Part shown: positions 32,273 through 41,808 of the stretch, piece after piece
Layout: every line of letters begins with the position of its first letter
Position numbering within the stretch: position 1 is the stretch's first letter
Assembly (NCBI GenBank): GCA_902583685.1
Contig: CACHWO010000003.1
Span: 1 to 50,452 of the forward strand
Reading direction: 5' to 3'
DNA length: 50,452 bases
DNA from: an uncultured Pelagibacteraceae bacterium
GTDB lineage: Bacteria; Pseudomonadota; Alphaproteobacteria; Pelagibacterales; Pelagibacteraceae
The notes under the pieces: generated by a model
Seen by the model: only the letters and a program-made list of their open reading frames with translations
The model's database searches: none
Told to the model about the DNA's origin: nothing
Position numbers and translations under genes: made by a program

Positions 32273-33463
32273 TTAGAAATAAATATAGTCTCTAGTAGCG
32301 GGGGCTGTGTTTAATTTTTTGGTAAGTTGAAGCTGATATACAACCTGGTCTCCATGTTTAAATGCCATTTCACAAGAAGATAAATAAAATTCAAACATTC
32401 GAAAAAATCTTTCATCAAACATTTTTAAGACCTTGTCTTTATTTGTTATAAATCTATCTTTCCAATTTCTTAAAGTGTAAGCATAATGCATTCTTAAAAC
32501 CTCCATGTCCGATAAGATAAGACCTGATTTCTCTATTGGACTTGCTATCTCGCTTAAACTAGGAGTATAACCGCCAGGAAAAATATATTTAGTTATCCAG
32601 GGTTGTGGGTTTCTTGGTGCATTCACAGAGCCAATCGTGTGTAGTAAAGCTAGTCCATCGTTCTTTAAAAGTTCATAAATTTTTTTAAAAAATGTTTTGT
32701 AAAACTTTCTACCGACATGCTCGAACATTCCAACTGATACTATTCTATCATATTTTTCTTTGACCTCCCTGTAGTCCATTAATTTAAATTGAACCTGATT
32801 GCCAAGATTTAGTTCTTTTACTTTAGCCGTACTATACTTGTGTTGGTTTTCGGATAGTGTTACTCCTGTTACTTGACATTTAGCTTGTTTTGCAATTTCC
32901 ATTGACAGGTGCCCCCATCCACTTCCGATATCTAAAACTTTAGAATTTTCTTTTATATTAAGCTTTTTTATTATGTGATTAATTTTATTTTTTTGTGCTT
33001 GTTCTAAAGTATCACTTTCATTTTTAAAATATGCACATGAATATTGTTTGAGTGGATCCAAAAAAAGGAAATATAATTCATCTGAGATATCATAGTGATG
33101 GGCAACATTCATTTTTGATTTTTTTATAAGGTTGAAATTAGTGAGATATCTATAAGAACCTCTAATTGAATTTATAAATTCACTAATTAAATTTGTTTTT
33201 TCACGGCCAACATTTTTAAGTGCGAGATTTAGAAAATCACTTAAATTTCCTCTTTTAAATTTAATCTTCCCATCTGTGTAGGCTTCACCAAGATAAAGAT
33301 CAGGATAAAAAAGTAACTTATAATGCAATTTTTTATCATTTATTTTCATTATGAGTGGACTGTGTGATTTTGGTTTTCCAATCACGTGATTTTTTCCAAA
33401 AGCATCCTCTAATAAAAATCCATCTTCTTTAAACAAATTATTTAAAAATTTTATAAGTAACAT
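32273..33463 (-). CDS. cfa: Cyclopropane-fatty-acyl-phospholipid synthase
   Basis: Cfa transfers a methylene group from S-adenosylmethionine to unsaturated acyl chains in membrane lipids. The 396-residue protein has an N-terminal lipid-binding region and a Rossmann methyltransferase domain: HHYDISDELYFLFLDPLKQY, VLDIGSGWGHLSMEIAKQ (SAM), VGMFEHVGRKFY, IFPGGYTPSLSE and a late WKDRF/RMFEFYLSSCEMAF. All the landmarks of the family are present. The dapA-like gene upstream on the same strand is 2 bases away. Confidence 0.93.
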   Translation of the reverse strand: MLLIKFLNNLFKEDGFLLEDAFGKNHVIGKPKSHSPLIMKINDKKLHYKLLFYPDLYLGEAYTDGKIKFKRGNLSDFLNLALKNVGREKTNLISEFINSIRGSYRYLTNFNLIKKSKMNVAHHYDISDELYFLFLDPLKQYSCAYFKNESDTLEQAQKNKINHIIKKLNIKENSKVLDIGSGWGHLSMEIAKQAKCQVTGVTLSENQHKYSTAKVKELNLGNQVQFKLMDYREVKEKYDRIVSVGMFEHVGRKFYKTFFKKIYELLKNDGLALLHTIGSVNAPRNPQPWITKYIFPGGYTPSLSEIASPIEKSGLILSDMEVLRMHYAYTLRNWKDRFITNKDKVLKMFDERFFRMFEFYLSSCEMAFKHGDQVVYQLQLTKKLNTAPATRDYIYF

Positions 33464-33465
33464 AT

Positions 33466-34356
33466 TTACGCAGCAATATTTTTATTAATTAAAAAATTCA
33501 AATTTTTAAGCTTCTTTAACATTTCCAATTTTTTTTCATCATTTAAAACTTCTAAAGGTGGAAGTAGATTTTCATAATTTTTGTTTTCTAAACTTTTTAA
33601 GGTATGTAAGGCCGAAATAAGGTTTCCAGTTTCATCAAAAACAGTTCTTAATGCTTTTAATCTTGAGTCATGAGGTGAGTCTCCTTTTTTAAAAAAATCA
33701 TCAAAAACTTTTCGTGCCAAAGTTCCTGTGACATTAGTTGTAGCTGAAATACATCCAACGACCCCTACCTTTAGACCATCTAATAATTTTTTTTCACTTC
33801 CCACAAACATTGAAAAATTTTTTATTTTTAATTTGTCCCAAAGATTTCCTGTACTATCTTTCATCCCAACTATATTTTTTGGAAAATCTTTTATTAATTT
33901 TTTAGTTACATCTACTGAGAATGAATAACCACTTAATTTAGAGAAGTTATAAAGTATGATTTTTGATTTCGGAACAGACGTAACAATTTTTTTATAAAAG
34001 CTATAAACTCCTTTATCTTCATTTTTATAATATGCAACATTCATAATTAAAAAATGGTTGAAACCAAATTTAATAGAGTGCTTCATTAAATTTATTGTAT
34101 CATTTAAGCTATTACACGATGTTCCAATTAAAATTGTTTCTTTAAAATTTTCATTTGCAAGAGCTTCTATAAGTGCTTTTTTTTCAGAAATTGATATTAA
34201 TTGTCCGCAACCTGTACTACCAAAAAAAGCTGAGCCTACCCCATTTTCATCAAGATTTTTTTTTGCATGATTAATGGTTGCTTTAATATCAAGGCTTAAA
34301 TCAGCTTTTAAAACTGACATTGATGCTGCAAATATACCTTTAATTATTTTAGACAT
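33466..34356 (-). CDS. DapA-family aldolase/lyase
   Basis: This is a dihydrodipicolinate synthase/N-acetylneuraminate lyase family barrel of 296 residues. It shows FGSTGCGQLISISEKKALIE, IILYNFSKLSGYSFS with the conserved Tyr, and the Schiff-base lysine in VGMKDSTGN. The family makes or splits C-C bonds next to pyruvate. DapA usually has GTTGE where this has GSTGC, so it is more likely a catabolic member or relative than the lysine-pathway enzyme. It is divergent from a GT9 glycosyltransferase and runs into cfa. Confidence 0.82.
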   Translation of the reverse strand: MSKIIKGIFAASMSVLKADLSLDIKATINHAKKNLDENGVGSAFFGSTGCGQLISISEKKALIEALANENFKETILIGTSCNSLNDTINLMKHSIKFGFNHFLIMNVAYYKNEDKGVYSFYKKIVTSVPKSKIILYNFSKLSGYSFSVDVTKKLIKDFPKNIVGMKDSTGNLWDKLKIKNFSMFVGSEKKLLDGLKVGVVGCISATTNVTGTLARKVFDDFFKKGDSPHDSRLKALRTVFDETGNLISALHTLKSLENKNYENLLPPLEVLNDEKKLEMLKKLKNLNFLINKNIAA

Positions 34357-34402
34357 TTTTTTACCTAATTTTATATATAAACGTACTATAAATACTCAAA
34401 GA

Positions 34403-35323
34403 ATGAAAATTCTTATTATTCAACAAAGGTACGGAATCGGTGATATGGTAATTTTTTTACCATATATTCATGCGATATCTAAAAAATTTAATACACCTGT
34501 TAGTTTATTGGCCAAAGAAAGTTCAAGGGCAAAGGAAATTTTTAATAGCGATGAAAGAATAAATAAAATTATCACACTAAAGAAAGATAATGATGGTTTC
34601 AGCGGCTTTTTTAAACTCTGTAATGAACTTAAAAAAGAGCGATTTGATAAAGTTTTTATTTTCAATAGCTCACTAAGATATAACCTGGTTGCAAAATTTT
34701 CTGGTATCAAGTCTATTTGTCAATATCCGTTATTTCGATCCAAAGATAATTTAGTAAATAGTGCAAAGATTTTTACTGAAAATATAATTAATGAGATTGT
34801 TTCTACAGAACCAAATTTGAAAATAAAAAATTTACAATCAAAGTTTGATAAAAACTATAAACATATTTGTCTTGGTATTTCCGCTTCAGGTCCTACGAAA
34901 AGATGGGATATATATAATTATATCAAGCTGTCAGAAGAGTTAGTAAAAATTAATAAATGCAAATTTTATTTAGCAGGTGGAAAAGAAGATATTAATTTAA
35001 TAAATATATTTAAACAGTCTTCTGTCGGTAAATATTGTGAATCATTTGAAAAACTCAACATTAAAGAAACTTTGCCAATAATTAAAAATTGCGATTGTTA
35101 CATAGGTAATGATACAGGTTTTTTGCATTTATCAGTTGCTTTAGGTGTTAAATCACTTGCATTATTTATGGACAGCCCAGTCCAAGCTTATGGCAAATAT
35201 TCCTCAAAGATTACATTAATTGAACCAGAAGGAGAAAAAAATACAACTACACATAATACGTTGGGTAAGGATAAAATTTCTTTTGAAGAAGTTTTGTCTA
35301 AATCAAATCAAATATTGGCTTAA
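34403..35323 (+). CDS. GT9 family glycosyltransferase (heptosyltransferase-like)
   Basis: This GT-B glycosyltransferase of the LPS heptosyltransferase type has 306 residues from the ATG at 34403. It shows MKILIIQQRYGIGDMVIFLP (the GDxxxxxP start), GISASGPTKRW for the second domain, and NCDCYIGNDTGFLHLSVALG, the GNDTGxxH motif of nucleotide-sugar binding. A reading from 34274 would overlap the divergent dapA-like gene and is rejected. It probably adds a sugar to lipopolysaccharide core or a similar glycan. It overlaps the convergent J-domain gene by 4 bases. Confidence 0.87.
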   Translation: MKILIIQQRYGIGDMVIFLPYIHAISKKFNTPVSLLAKESSRAKEIFNSDERINKIITLKKDNDGFSGFFKLCNELKKERFDKVFIFNSSLRYNLVAKFSGIKSICQYPLFRSKDNLVNSAKIFTENIINEIVSTEPNLKIKNLQSKFDKNYKHICLGISASGPTKRWDIYNYIKLSEELVKINKCKFYLAGGKEDINLINIFKQSSVGKYCESFEKLNIKETLPIIKNCDCYIGNDTGFLHLSVALGVKSLALFMDSPVQAYGKYSSKITLIEPEGEKNTTTHNTLGKDKISFEEVLSKSNQILA

Positions 35324-35832
35324 TTAAAATCGCTTTTTAAAATTGTATCTTTTGCTTCTGATATTATTTGAGCTAACTTTGTTGTGTCCGTATCATTTTT
35401 GTCAGGATGTAGTTTAGCCATTATTTTTTTATACTTTGAGATCACCTCTTGTTTTGTACAACCCTTTTTACAGCCTAAAATGTTATATGCATCGTCTAGA
35501 GAAATATTTGATGATGCTTTTGAGAAATTAGCTCCAGATCTAAAAGAGTATCTTCCAGTTTGCCGCAAATAGCTAATTAATCTCCAGAGCTGAATAAGTT
35601 GAAATATTCCTCCAATACCCTTTAATTTTAAAAGAGGAAGTAAAAAAATTAATATTGGAATACTAAATGCATATCTACCTACCAAAAATAAAGCTATAGC
35701 CAATAGAATTCCAAAGGTAAAGATTACATACCTGATACCTTTTGCGATTTTTTTGCTACTTGCTTTAATAAAAAAATTCAATAAAAGATACGCTACTACT
35801 AAGCAAAATCCAATGAGCAAAAATAAATTCAT
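35320..35832 (-). CDS. Membrane-anchored J-domain protein
   Basis: This 170-residue protein has two or three hydrophobic segments (about 1-20, 35-55 and 58-68) and a C-terminal J domain. The J domain has DDAYNILGCKKGCTKQEVIS and the HPDK motif (KIMAKLHPDKND), which stimulates DnaK. The layout is that of alphaproteobacterial DnaJ-like proteins related to Tim14. It would recruit DnaK to the inner membrane. Its start is 6 bases from the divergent protease gene. Confidence 0.88.
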   Translation of the reverse strand: MNLFLLIGFCLVVAYLLLNFFIKASSKKIAKGIRYVIFTFGILLAIALFLVGRYAFSIPILIFLLPLLKLKGIGGIFQLIQLWRLISYLRQTGRYSFRSGANFSKASSNISLDDAYNILGCKKGCTKQEVISKYKKIMAKLHPDKNDTDTTKLAQIISEAKDTILKSDFN

Positions 35833-35838
35833 AATTTT

Positions 35839-37905
35839 ATGATACCACGATTAAGGAAAGATCCAGAAAAGAAAAGTTGTCATGGTCAAAATTGGGTAGA
35901 TGATTATTCGTGGATTCATCAAGACAATTGTTTAGAGATCTTACAAGATACAAGCAAACTCAATCCAGAAGTTAGAAAATATCTTGAGGCAGAAAATCAG
36001 TATACTAAAGAAAAAATGAGAGATACTGATGCTCTTCAAAAAAAGCTTTTTGAAGAAATCGAAGGTAGAATAAAACTTGATGATGAAAGTTTGGTTTATA
36101 AGGACAAACAATACGAATATTGGACCAAGACTACTAAAGAAGGTAATTACCCAAAAAGATTAAGAAAAAAAAGGGGAACAGACAAAATAGAAACCTATTG
36201 GGATGGAGATATAGAGGCAAAAGGTAAAAAATTTTTTAGTGCTGGAGATCTTGAAGTGTCAAATAATGATGAATTTTTAGCATACTCAATTGATGATAAA
36301 GGTGGAGAATATTTCACAATTTTTTTAAGAAGAATAAAGGATAATAAAATTATTGAGGACCCGATTGAAAATACAGCTGGTGGAATAGTTTGGGCTTATG
36401 ATGATAAATCTTTTTTTTATAGAATACATGACTCCCAACATCGACCACGTAAAATTTTTCAACATGTATTGGGAACATCAAGCAATGATGACAAATTAAT
36501 TTTCGAGGAAAAATCTGAAAGATTTACCTGTTCGATTTCTACAACTAGTTGTGAAGAATTTTATTTAATAGAGACGAGTGAACATACAACTTCAGAAATT
36601 TATTACGTACATAAAGATGAAAAAATATTTAAGCCAAAATTATTTTTTAAAAGAGATGAAGGTGTTCAGTATAGTATAGATAGCTTTGCTGGCTGGTGGT
36701 GGATGCTAACAAACAAAGATGCAGAAGACTTTAAAATATTAAGATGTCCCATAAAAAATTTAGGAGAATGGAAAGACTACATCCCTGCCAAAAATGGTGT
36801 TCTAATCGGAGGTCTCTCATTTTTAAATAATTGGATAATTAGAAGCGAAATTTCTGATGCTCTTCAAAAGATATTTGTAAGAAATATAAAAACAAACAAA
36901 GAGGAAGAAATTATAATTACTGAGGAGAAAGTTATTTCCTCTGGATTTAGTTTTTTACAAAAAGATAGAAATACAGATCTTATTAGGATTGGTTACGAGT
37001 CCCCCAAAACTCCCTCTAGAATTTATGAATATAATCTAAAAACAAAAAATAAAAAATTAGTTAAAGAGCAAGAAGTTCCTTCGGGACATAATAGAAATAA
37101 TTATATTGTTGAAAGATTAAATTGTAAAAGTCATGATGGAAGGCAAATTCCTATAACATTAACCTATCACCAAAATACAAAATTAGATGGAAGCGCATAT
37201 CTTTTGTTGTATGGTTACGGGAGTTATGGGACATCTATGACACCAACCTTCTCTACTTCTAAACTATCTTTGATTGACAGAAATATAATTTGGGCAACAT
37301 GCCATGTAAGAGGTGGCTTGGAAAGAGGTATGGCATGGTGGCGTGAGGGTAAAATGTTAAATAAAAAAAATACTTTTTCAGATTTTATTGATTGCGGAAA
37401 ATTTCTAATCGAAAAGAAATATACAAATAAAAAAAAAATTATAGCTTATGGTGGATCAGCTGGTGGCCTTCTAGTTTCAAACGTAGTTAATCAAAATCCA
37501 GAAATCTTTTTAGGTGCAATCATGGCTGTTCCTTTTGTTGATAATTTAACAACAAATATGGATCATTCACTTCCTTTAACACCCGGAGAATTATTAGAAT
37601 TTGGTGATGCAAAAAATAATAAAGATCACTTTGATTATATTCGGTCATATGCACCTTATGATAATATAGAAAAAAAAGATTATCCTAATATACTAATAAC
37701 AACATCCTTGTCTGACTCCAGAGTCTTATTTGATGAGCCAACTAAATATTGTGCAAAAATGAGAGATTACAAAACAGATAGTAATTTATTACTATTTAAA
37801 TGTGAAATGGATGCTGGTCACGGTTCAAGATCGGGAAGAAAAAATATAATAGAAGATATAGCCTTTGATTACGCTTTTGCCTTAAAAATTTCGCATAAAT
37901 CATAA
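35839..37905 (+). CDS. ptrB: Oligopeptidase B (prolyl oligopeptidase family)
   Basis: This serine peptidase cuts short peptides after basic residues. The 688 residues comprise a beta-propeller (about 70-400, with YEYWTKTTKEGNYPKR and GGIVWAYDDKSFFYR) and an alpha/beta hydrolase domain. The hydrolase domain has YGYGSYG, ARG-type VRGGLERGMAWWREGK, the nucleophile GGSAGG, a late Asp in SLSDSRV, and the catalytic His in DAGHGSRSGR. The length matches PtrB. It is divergent from the J-domain gene with a 6-base gap, so its promoter must lie inside that gene. Confidence 0.93.
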   Translation: MIPRLRKDPEKKSCHGQNWVDDYSWIHQDNCLEILQDTSKLNPEVRKYLEAENQYTKEKMRDTDALQKKLFEEIEGRIKLDDESLVYKDKQYEYWTKTTKEGNYPKRLRKKRGTDKIETYWDGDIEAKGKKFFSAGDLEVSNNDEFLAYSIDDKGGEYFTIFLRRIKDNKIIEDPIENTAGGIVWAYDDKSFFYRIHDSQHRPRKIFQHVLGTSSNDDKLIFEEKSERFTCSISTTSCEEFYLIETSEHTTSEIYYVHKDEKIFKPKLFFKRDEGVQYSIDSFAGWWWMLTNKDAEDFKILRCPIKNLGEWKDYIPAKNGVLIGGLSFLNNWIIRSEISDALQKIFVRNIKTNKEEEIIITEEKVISSGFSFLQKDRNTDLIRIGYESPKTPSRIYEYNLKTKNKKLVKEQEVPSGHNRNNYIVERLNCKSHDGRQIPITLTYHQNTKLDGSAYLLLYGYGSYGTSMTPTFSTSKLSLIDRNIIWATCHVRGGLERGMAWWREGKMLNKKNTFSDFIDCGKFLIEKKYTNKKKIIAYGGSAGGLLVSNVVNQNPEIFLGAIMAVPFVDNLTTNMDHSLPLTPGELLEFGDAKNNKDHFDYIRSYAPYDNIEKKDYPNILITTSLSDSRVLFDEPTKYCAKMRDYKTDSNLLLFKCEMDAGHGSRSGRKNIIEDIAFDYAFALKISHKS

Positions 37906-37906
37906 T

Positions 37907-38206
37907 TTAAAAACAATTTCTACTGCTAAAGCCTACAACAATATTTCTTTTATCAATTTCAAATTTTCTTTCACATTTAATTTTAAATTTAGAATCATAA
38001 AAAATTAAAACTCTATTTTGGTTGTCTATTAATTCGACCATTTCTGGTTTTCCAAATTCTATTTTTAATTCTGATTCTGTTTTTCCAAGAAACTTGTTAA
38101 GTTTTTCCTCCTCATTTTTAGTAATTTTGTCAGCTTTTTTGCTTAATGACTCACAGGCATATAAAGTCAAAGAAATGATAATAAGATTTAGAAATTTTCT
38201 CATCAA
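37907..38206 (-). CDS. Small lipoprotein, SmpA/BamE-like
   Basis: This 99-residue protein has a lipoprotein signal ending LTLYAC (Cys18). The mature part contains FLGKTESELKIEFGKPEMV, then VLIFYDSKFKIKCERKFEID and GFSSRNC. The pattern of a small helix-helix-sheet with G-x-P resembles the SmpA/BamE fold of outer-membrane lipoproteins. That is a weak similarity, so the exact role is unknown. It converges on ptrB with one base between stops. Confidence 0.7.
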   Translation of the reverse strand: MMRKFLNLIIISLTLYACESLSKKADKITKNEEEKLNKFLGKTESELKIEFGKPEMVELIDNQNRVLIFYDSKFKIKCERKFEIDKRNIVVGFSSRNCF

Positions 38207-38325
38207 TCTGAATATATTATTAAAGTTATAAACATAAATACAACTTTAGATATGCCTTAGGCCCATTTTGAACTTTTATAAGATTAAATAAATGTATAAA
38301 AAGTAAAAAAAAGGAGAACAATTTT

Positions 38326-39696
38326 ATGATGGAAAAATATTTCGAATACAGAAAAAACAAAACAAATTTTAGGACAGAGGTTGTTGCAGGAATAACTACA
38401 TTTTTGACGATGGCTTATATAATGTTTTTAAATCCCTTCATACTTTCTGGAGAATTTGCTGGTCCAGAAAAAGGATTTTTTGATTTTGGAGGAGTTTATA
38501 CGGCTACAATCGTAGCAACCGCAATAGCGTGTTTTATAATGGCTTTTGCTGGAAAAACATGGCCTGTTGGATTGGCTCCAGGAATGGGAATAAATGCTTT
38601 TGTAGCTTTTGGTGTTGTTGGAGGAATGAAGTACACACCTGCAGAGGCTTTAGCAGCAGTTTTACTTTCTGGTATATTGTTCTTACTAATATCTCTTACT
38701 CCAATAAGAGCTTGGATAATAAATTCAATCCCTAGAAGCTTAAAATTTGGTATCGGGGCTGGTATAGGTCTTTTTTTAGCTATTATTGGTTTAGAAATTA
38801 TGGGGGTCGTAGTCGATCATCCGGTCACTTTAGTAACTTTAGGAAATTTAAAAGAACCAATAGTTTTTTTAGGTTGTTTAGCTTTTGTTACAATGATTGT
38901 TTTAGAAAAAATCAAAGTAGGTTTTATCAGTAAAGCAAATATTATTATCGGTATTTTAGTATTTAGCGTAATAGCTTGGTTACCTATTTGGGAATGGACT
39001 GGTTCTACAATTAAGGGAGGAGCATCATTAGCGAAATTTAACGGAATTTTATCCGCGCCTCCTTCAATGAGTTACCTCTTTGATGCCGTAGAGGGATTTA
39101 GTACAGGTAGAGTTTTCACCGCAAGTGGTCTTACAGTTATTTTTACTCTTTTCTTTATTGATTTTTTTGATACTGCTGGAACATTGACCTCAGTGGCTAA
39201 TGTATCAGGCAAAGTTGATAGCAGAGGTAAAGTTCAAGACATTGATAAAGCAATGTTATCGGATAGTGCAGGAACTGTAGCAGGAAGTTTATTAGGAACA
39301 ACTACGGTAACAAGTTATGTTGAGTCAGGAGCTGGTGTAAAAGCGGGTGGAAGAACAGGAATGACCTCTCTCGTAATTGGGGTAATGTTTCTTTTATGTC
39401 TTGGCTTCGCTCCTTTAGCAACAAGTTTGCCTAAAGAAATAGATGGTGCTGCCCTCGTTTATGTTGCAGTATTATTTGTAAGAAATATTGTTGATATAGA
39501 TTGGAAGGATATTGCTGAGTCTGCTCCAGCTGTACTTGCAATGATTACAATGCCTTTAACCTATAGTATAAGTAACGGTATAGCTTTAGCTTTTATAGCT
39601 TATGCATTAATAAAAATATTTAGCGGTCAAGCAAGTAAAACTTCTCCGGCAATTTGGCTTGTAGCAGCTTTAAGTTTTTTAAGTTTTTCACTTTAA
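38326..39696 (+). CDS. Purine permease, AzgA/NCS2 family
   Basis: This inner-membrane nucleobase permease has 456 residues and about 12-13 TM segments. The start KTNFRTEVVAGITTFLTMAY is diagnostic of the AzgA (guanine/hypoxanthine/adenine) branch. PVGLAPGMGINAFVAFGVV, FFIDFFDTAGTLTSVAN and TTTVTSYVESGAGVKAGGRTG also match. AAGGAG lies upstream of two adjacent ATGs (38326 and 38329). The convergent next gene is a phosphoribosyltransferase, and the two together fit purine salvage. The 119-base gap upstream shows no riboswitch that I can recognise. Confidence 0.92.
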   Translation: MMEKYFEYRKNKTNFRTEVVAGITTFLTMAYIMFLNPFILSGEFAGPEKGFFDFGGVYTATIVATAIACFIMAFAGKTWPVGLAPGMGINAFVAFGVVGGMKYTPAEALAAVLLSGILFLLISLTPIRAWIINSIPRSLKFGIGAGIGLFLAIIGLEIMGVVVDHPVTLVTLGNLKEPIVFLGCLAFVTMIVLEKIKVGFISKANIIIGILVFSVIAWLPIWEWTGSTIKGGASLAKFNGILSAPPSMSYLFDAVEGFSTGRVFTASGLTVIFTLFFIDFFDTAGTLTSVANVSGKVDSRGKVQDIDKAMLSDSAGTVAGSLLGTTTVTSYVESGAGVKAGGRTGMTSLVIGVMFLLCLGFAPLATSLPKEIDGAALVYVAVLFVRNIVDIDWKDIAESAPAVLAMITMPLTYSISNGIALAFIAYALIKIFSGQASKTSPAIWLVAALSFLSFSL

Positions 39697-39709
39697 AATT
39701 AATTGCGAA

Positions 39710-39739
39710 GATAAAGGCTAGTAAACTCTAGCCTTTATC
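39710..39739. terminator. Bidirectional terminator inside the end of the phosphoribosyltransferase gene
   Basis: GATAAAGGCTAG (39710-39721) pairs perfectly over 12 bp with CTAGCCTTTATC (39728-39739), around a 6-base loop. The right arm encodes the last three codons and the stop of the phosphoribosyltransferase gene. It would end transcripts from both convergent genes. Confidence 0.85.
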
Positions 39740-40261
39740 TTTCTTATGTTTGCTAATTAAATTTTCTATACGAATTTCCTCGTAACGCTCAAAGGGTTGT
39801 ACAATCCAGGGATTATTTTTTAGTTCAACTGCGCAAAAATCTGGATTAAAAGTTGATTTAGCTTTTTTCCATAATACTGCAGTTTTAATATTTTTAATTT
39901 TATCTTTAAGTGTAGGATAATTTTTTAACCATTCAATGCTTCTGTTTAAAGTAACGCCAGTATCTGAAAGATCGTCACATAGTAATAAATTTCCGCCCAA
40001 ATTTTGAACTGTAGAACTCATTTCTCTTGAAAATATTAATTTTCCTTGTTGATCCTCAATTCCTTTTCCTGAATAAGACTCTACTGCTAAATAAGCACAT
40101 TTTAATTTAAATACACGGCTTAATACATCTATAATAGGTGCTCCACCACGCATTATACCAACAAGTAAACTTGGTTTGTATCCGCTATCATGGACCATGA
40201 TAGCTAATTTCTCTACAGTTTTATTATAATCGTCCCAGGAAACAATTAATTTTTCTGACAT
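39728..40261 (-). CDS. Purine phosphoribosyltransferase
   Basis: This type I phosphoribosyltransferase has 177 residues. It shows the PRPP loop LLLCDDLSDTGVTLNRS, the hood region GIMRGGAPIIDVL and the end PWIVQPFERYEEIR. The WIVxPFE(R)YE ending is like xanthine/guanine phosphoribosyltransferases. It converts a purine base to the nucleotide, which fits the neighbouring purine permease. The base preferred cannot be told. Confidence 0.87.
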   Translation of the reverse strand: MSEKLIVSWDDYNKTVEKLAIMVHDSGYKPSLLVGIMRGGAPIIDVLSRVFKLKCAYLAVESYSGKGIEDQQGKLIFSREMSSTVQNLGGNLLLCDDLSDTGVTLNRSIEWLKNYPTLKDKIKNIKTAVLWKKAKSTFNPDFCAVELKNNPWIVQPFERYEEIRIENLISKHKKDKG

Positions 40262-40269
40262 ATCTAAAT

Positions 40270-40887
40270 CTAATACTGTACTGGTTCATTGTCCACTGAA
40301 TACCACAATGCCATTACAGCAAGTGTACAGTATGGTGAAAACCTTTTTTGTAGTTTATTCACAAATGATTTTGGAGGTAGATATTTTTTTTTATAATTGT
40401 TTGAAATAGCTCTAAGCAAACCAATATCCTGTACTGGCCATATGTTTTGTCTATTATAAAAAAATATTAGTACCATCTCACTTGACCATCTACCTATTTG
40501 TCTTAAGGAAGATAAATAATTTATAGCTTCCTCGTCTGACATTTTTTTAATTAACTTAGGATTGAAAGATTTATTCAAAATTTTGTCTGCTAAACTTTTA
40601 ATACCCAAAGCTTTCATTCTGCTTAAGCCGCATTTTTTTAGATCTGTAATGGTTAGTTTTGATACAGTTTTTGGTTTTATTTTTCCTTTACATTTTTTTT
40701 CAAACCTTGAAAAAACTACGTCTGCTGCTGATACAGAAATTTGTTGCGAAATAATTGATCTAGTTAGAGAATAAAAAAAATTATTTCTTGTAGTTAAATG
40801 TCCGGTATAAGATTTTAAAAGTTTATTCATTATTTTGTCTCTTCTTAAGAGATGTATTTTACCTTTATTCCACCACTTAGGTTTCAT
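40270..40887 (-). CDS. alkA: DNA-3-methyladenine glycosylase, AlkA-type
   Basis: This HhH-GPD DNA repair glycosylase has 205 residues. It shows RSIISQQISVSAADVVFSRF, the helix-hairpin-helix LRQIGRWSSEMVLIF, and the catalytic Asp in IWPVQDIGLLRAI. It removes alkylated bases such as 3-methyladenine. The length is that of short bacterial AlkA/MAG proteins that lack the N-terminal AlkA domain. It lies 8 bases upstream of the phosphoribosyltransferase gene and overlaps the transporter gene. Confidence 0.87.
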   Translation of the reverse strand: MKPKWWNKGKIHLLRRDKIMNKLLKSYTGHLTTRNNFFYSLTRSIISQQISVSAADVVFSRFEKKCKGKIKPKTVSKLTITDLKKCGLSRMKALGIKSLADKILNKSFNPKLIKKMSDEEAINYLSSLRQIGRWSSEMVLIFFYNRQNIWPVQDIGLLRAISNNYKKKYLPPKSFVNKLQKRFSPYCTLAVMALWYSVDNEPVQY

Positions 40888-41761
40888 ATCTTGGAGGTAC
40901 TATTTGTTTTTTAAGAATTTCTTCTCTTCTAAATATAATATAAGTGCCAGCTACTATAAATACTGCACCAATCAAAGTTGTAATTTTAAGTGTCTCTCCA
41001 AATATAAAATATCCTGCTGTTGCAGCAAAAACTAATGACAAATATTTTATTGGAGTGACAAGCCCTGTGTCAGCCATTCTTAATGATTGAGTAAGTAAAA
41101 TGTTTGCATAACCTCCAGCTAATCCTAAAATAATAAATAGAAAAGCTTCATAAACCGTTGGCCATATCCAGCCATTAACTATTGTAGCAAGGCCAATTAA
41201 CATTGATAATAAAGAAAAATAAAAAGCAATTAAATAATTTGGTTCAGTCTTAGATAATGATTTAATTGATAAAGCAACTTGAGCAAATCCAAATGCAAAA
41301 ATTAATGGCATAAAGTAAAAAAAATTAAATTCATTAAATGTTGGTTTTATAATAATTAACCCTCCTATTATTCCTAGTACAATTGCCGAAATTCTAGTCA
41401 TTCTTATTTTTTCACCAAGAAAAAGAGCTGATAAAATAGTTACAAAAACAGGACCTAAAAAAGTAAGAGAAATACAATCTGCAAGTTCAACATTTCTAAG
41501 GCCAACAAACAGAGCTATAATTGCTATCGCACCCCATATTGCTCTCCAGGCATGAAGGCCTGGTCTTTTTGTTTTATAAAAAGTGAAAATTTTATCTCGA
41601 GGAATTAAAAGAAATATCGGTATCATCCCAAAAGCAAATCTCATGAAAAGAACTTGACCAAATGGTGCATCTTTTAAATATTTAACGATTATATCCATAA
41701 TACTAAAGCAGGCTACGCTTGCTATCATATAAATAATTGCTAATTGGGATTTTGTGAGCAT
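40877..41761 (-). CDS. EamA/DMT-family transporter
   Basis: This 294-residue membrane protein has about ten TM segments in two EamA repeats: IASVACFSIMDIIVKYL, GLRNVELADCISLTFLGPVF, and in the second half ILGLAGGYANILLTQSLR and VTPIKYLSLVFAATAGYFIF. Such transporters export metabolites, and the substrate is unknown. The ATG at 41761 has AAAGGTGG just upstream and is preferred to the one at 41791. It overlaps alkA by 11 bases and is divergent from msrA. Confidence 0.88.
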   Translation of the reverse strand: MLTKSQLAIIYMIASVACFSIMDIIVKYLKDAPFGQVLFMRFAFGMIPIFLLIPRDKIFTFYKTKRPGLHAWRAIWGAIAIIALFVGLRNVELADCISLTFLGPVFVTILSALFLGEKIRMTRISAIVLGIIGGLIIIKPTFNEFNFFYFMPLIFAFGFAQVALSIKSLSKTEPNYLIAFYFSLLSMLIGLATIVNGWIWPTVYEAFLFIILGLAGGYANILLTQSLRMADTGLVTPIKYLSLVFAATAGYFIFGETLKITTLIGAVFIVAGTYIIFRREEILKKQIVPPRYET

Positions 41762-41808
41762 TTTACCACCTTTAATAAATCGAAATAACATATTAGAATT
41801 TTAAAACA

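Noticed and set aside
34274-34402. Longer N-terminus for the GT9 glycosyltransferase
   Set aside because: It overlaps the divergent dapA-like gene by over 80 bases and precedes the typical family start at 34403.
38207-38325. Purine riboswitch before the purine permease
   Set aside because: Only a tiny GCC-TTA-GGC hairpin is visible. No three-helix purine aptamer or terminator was found.
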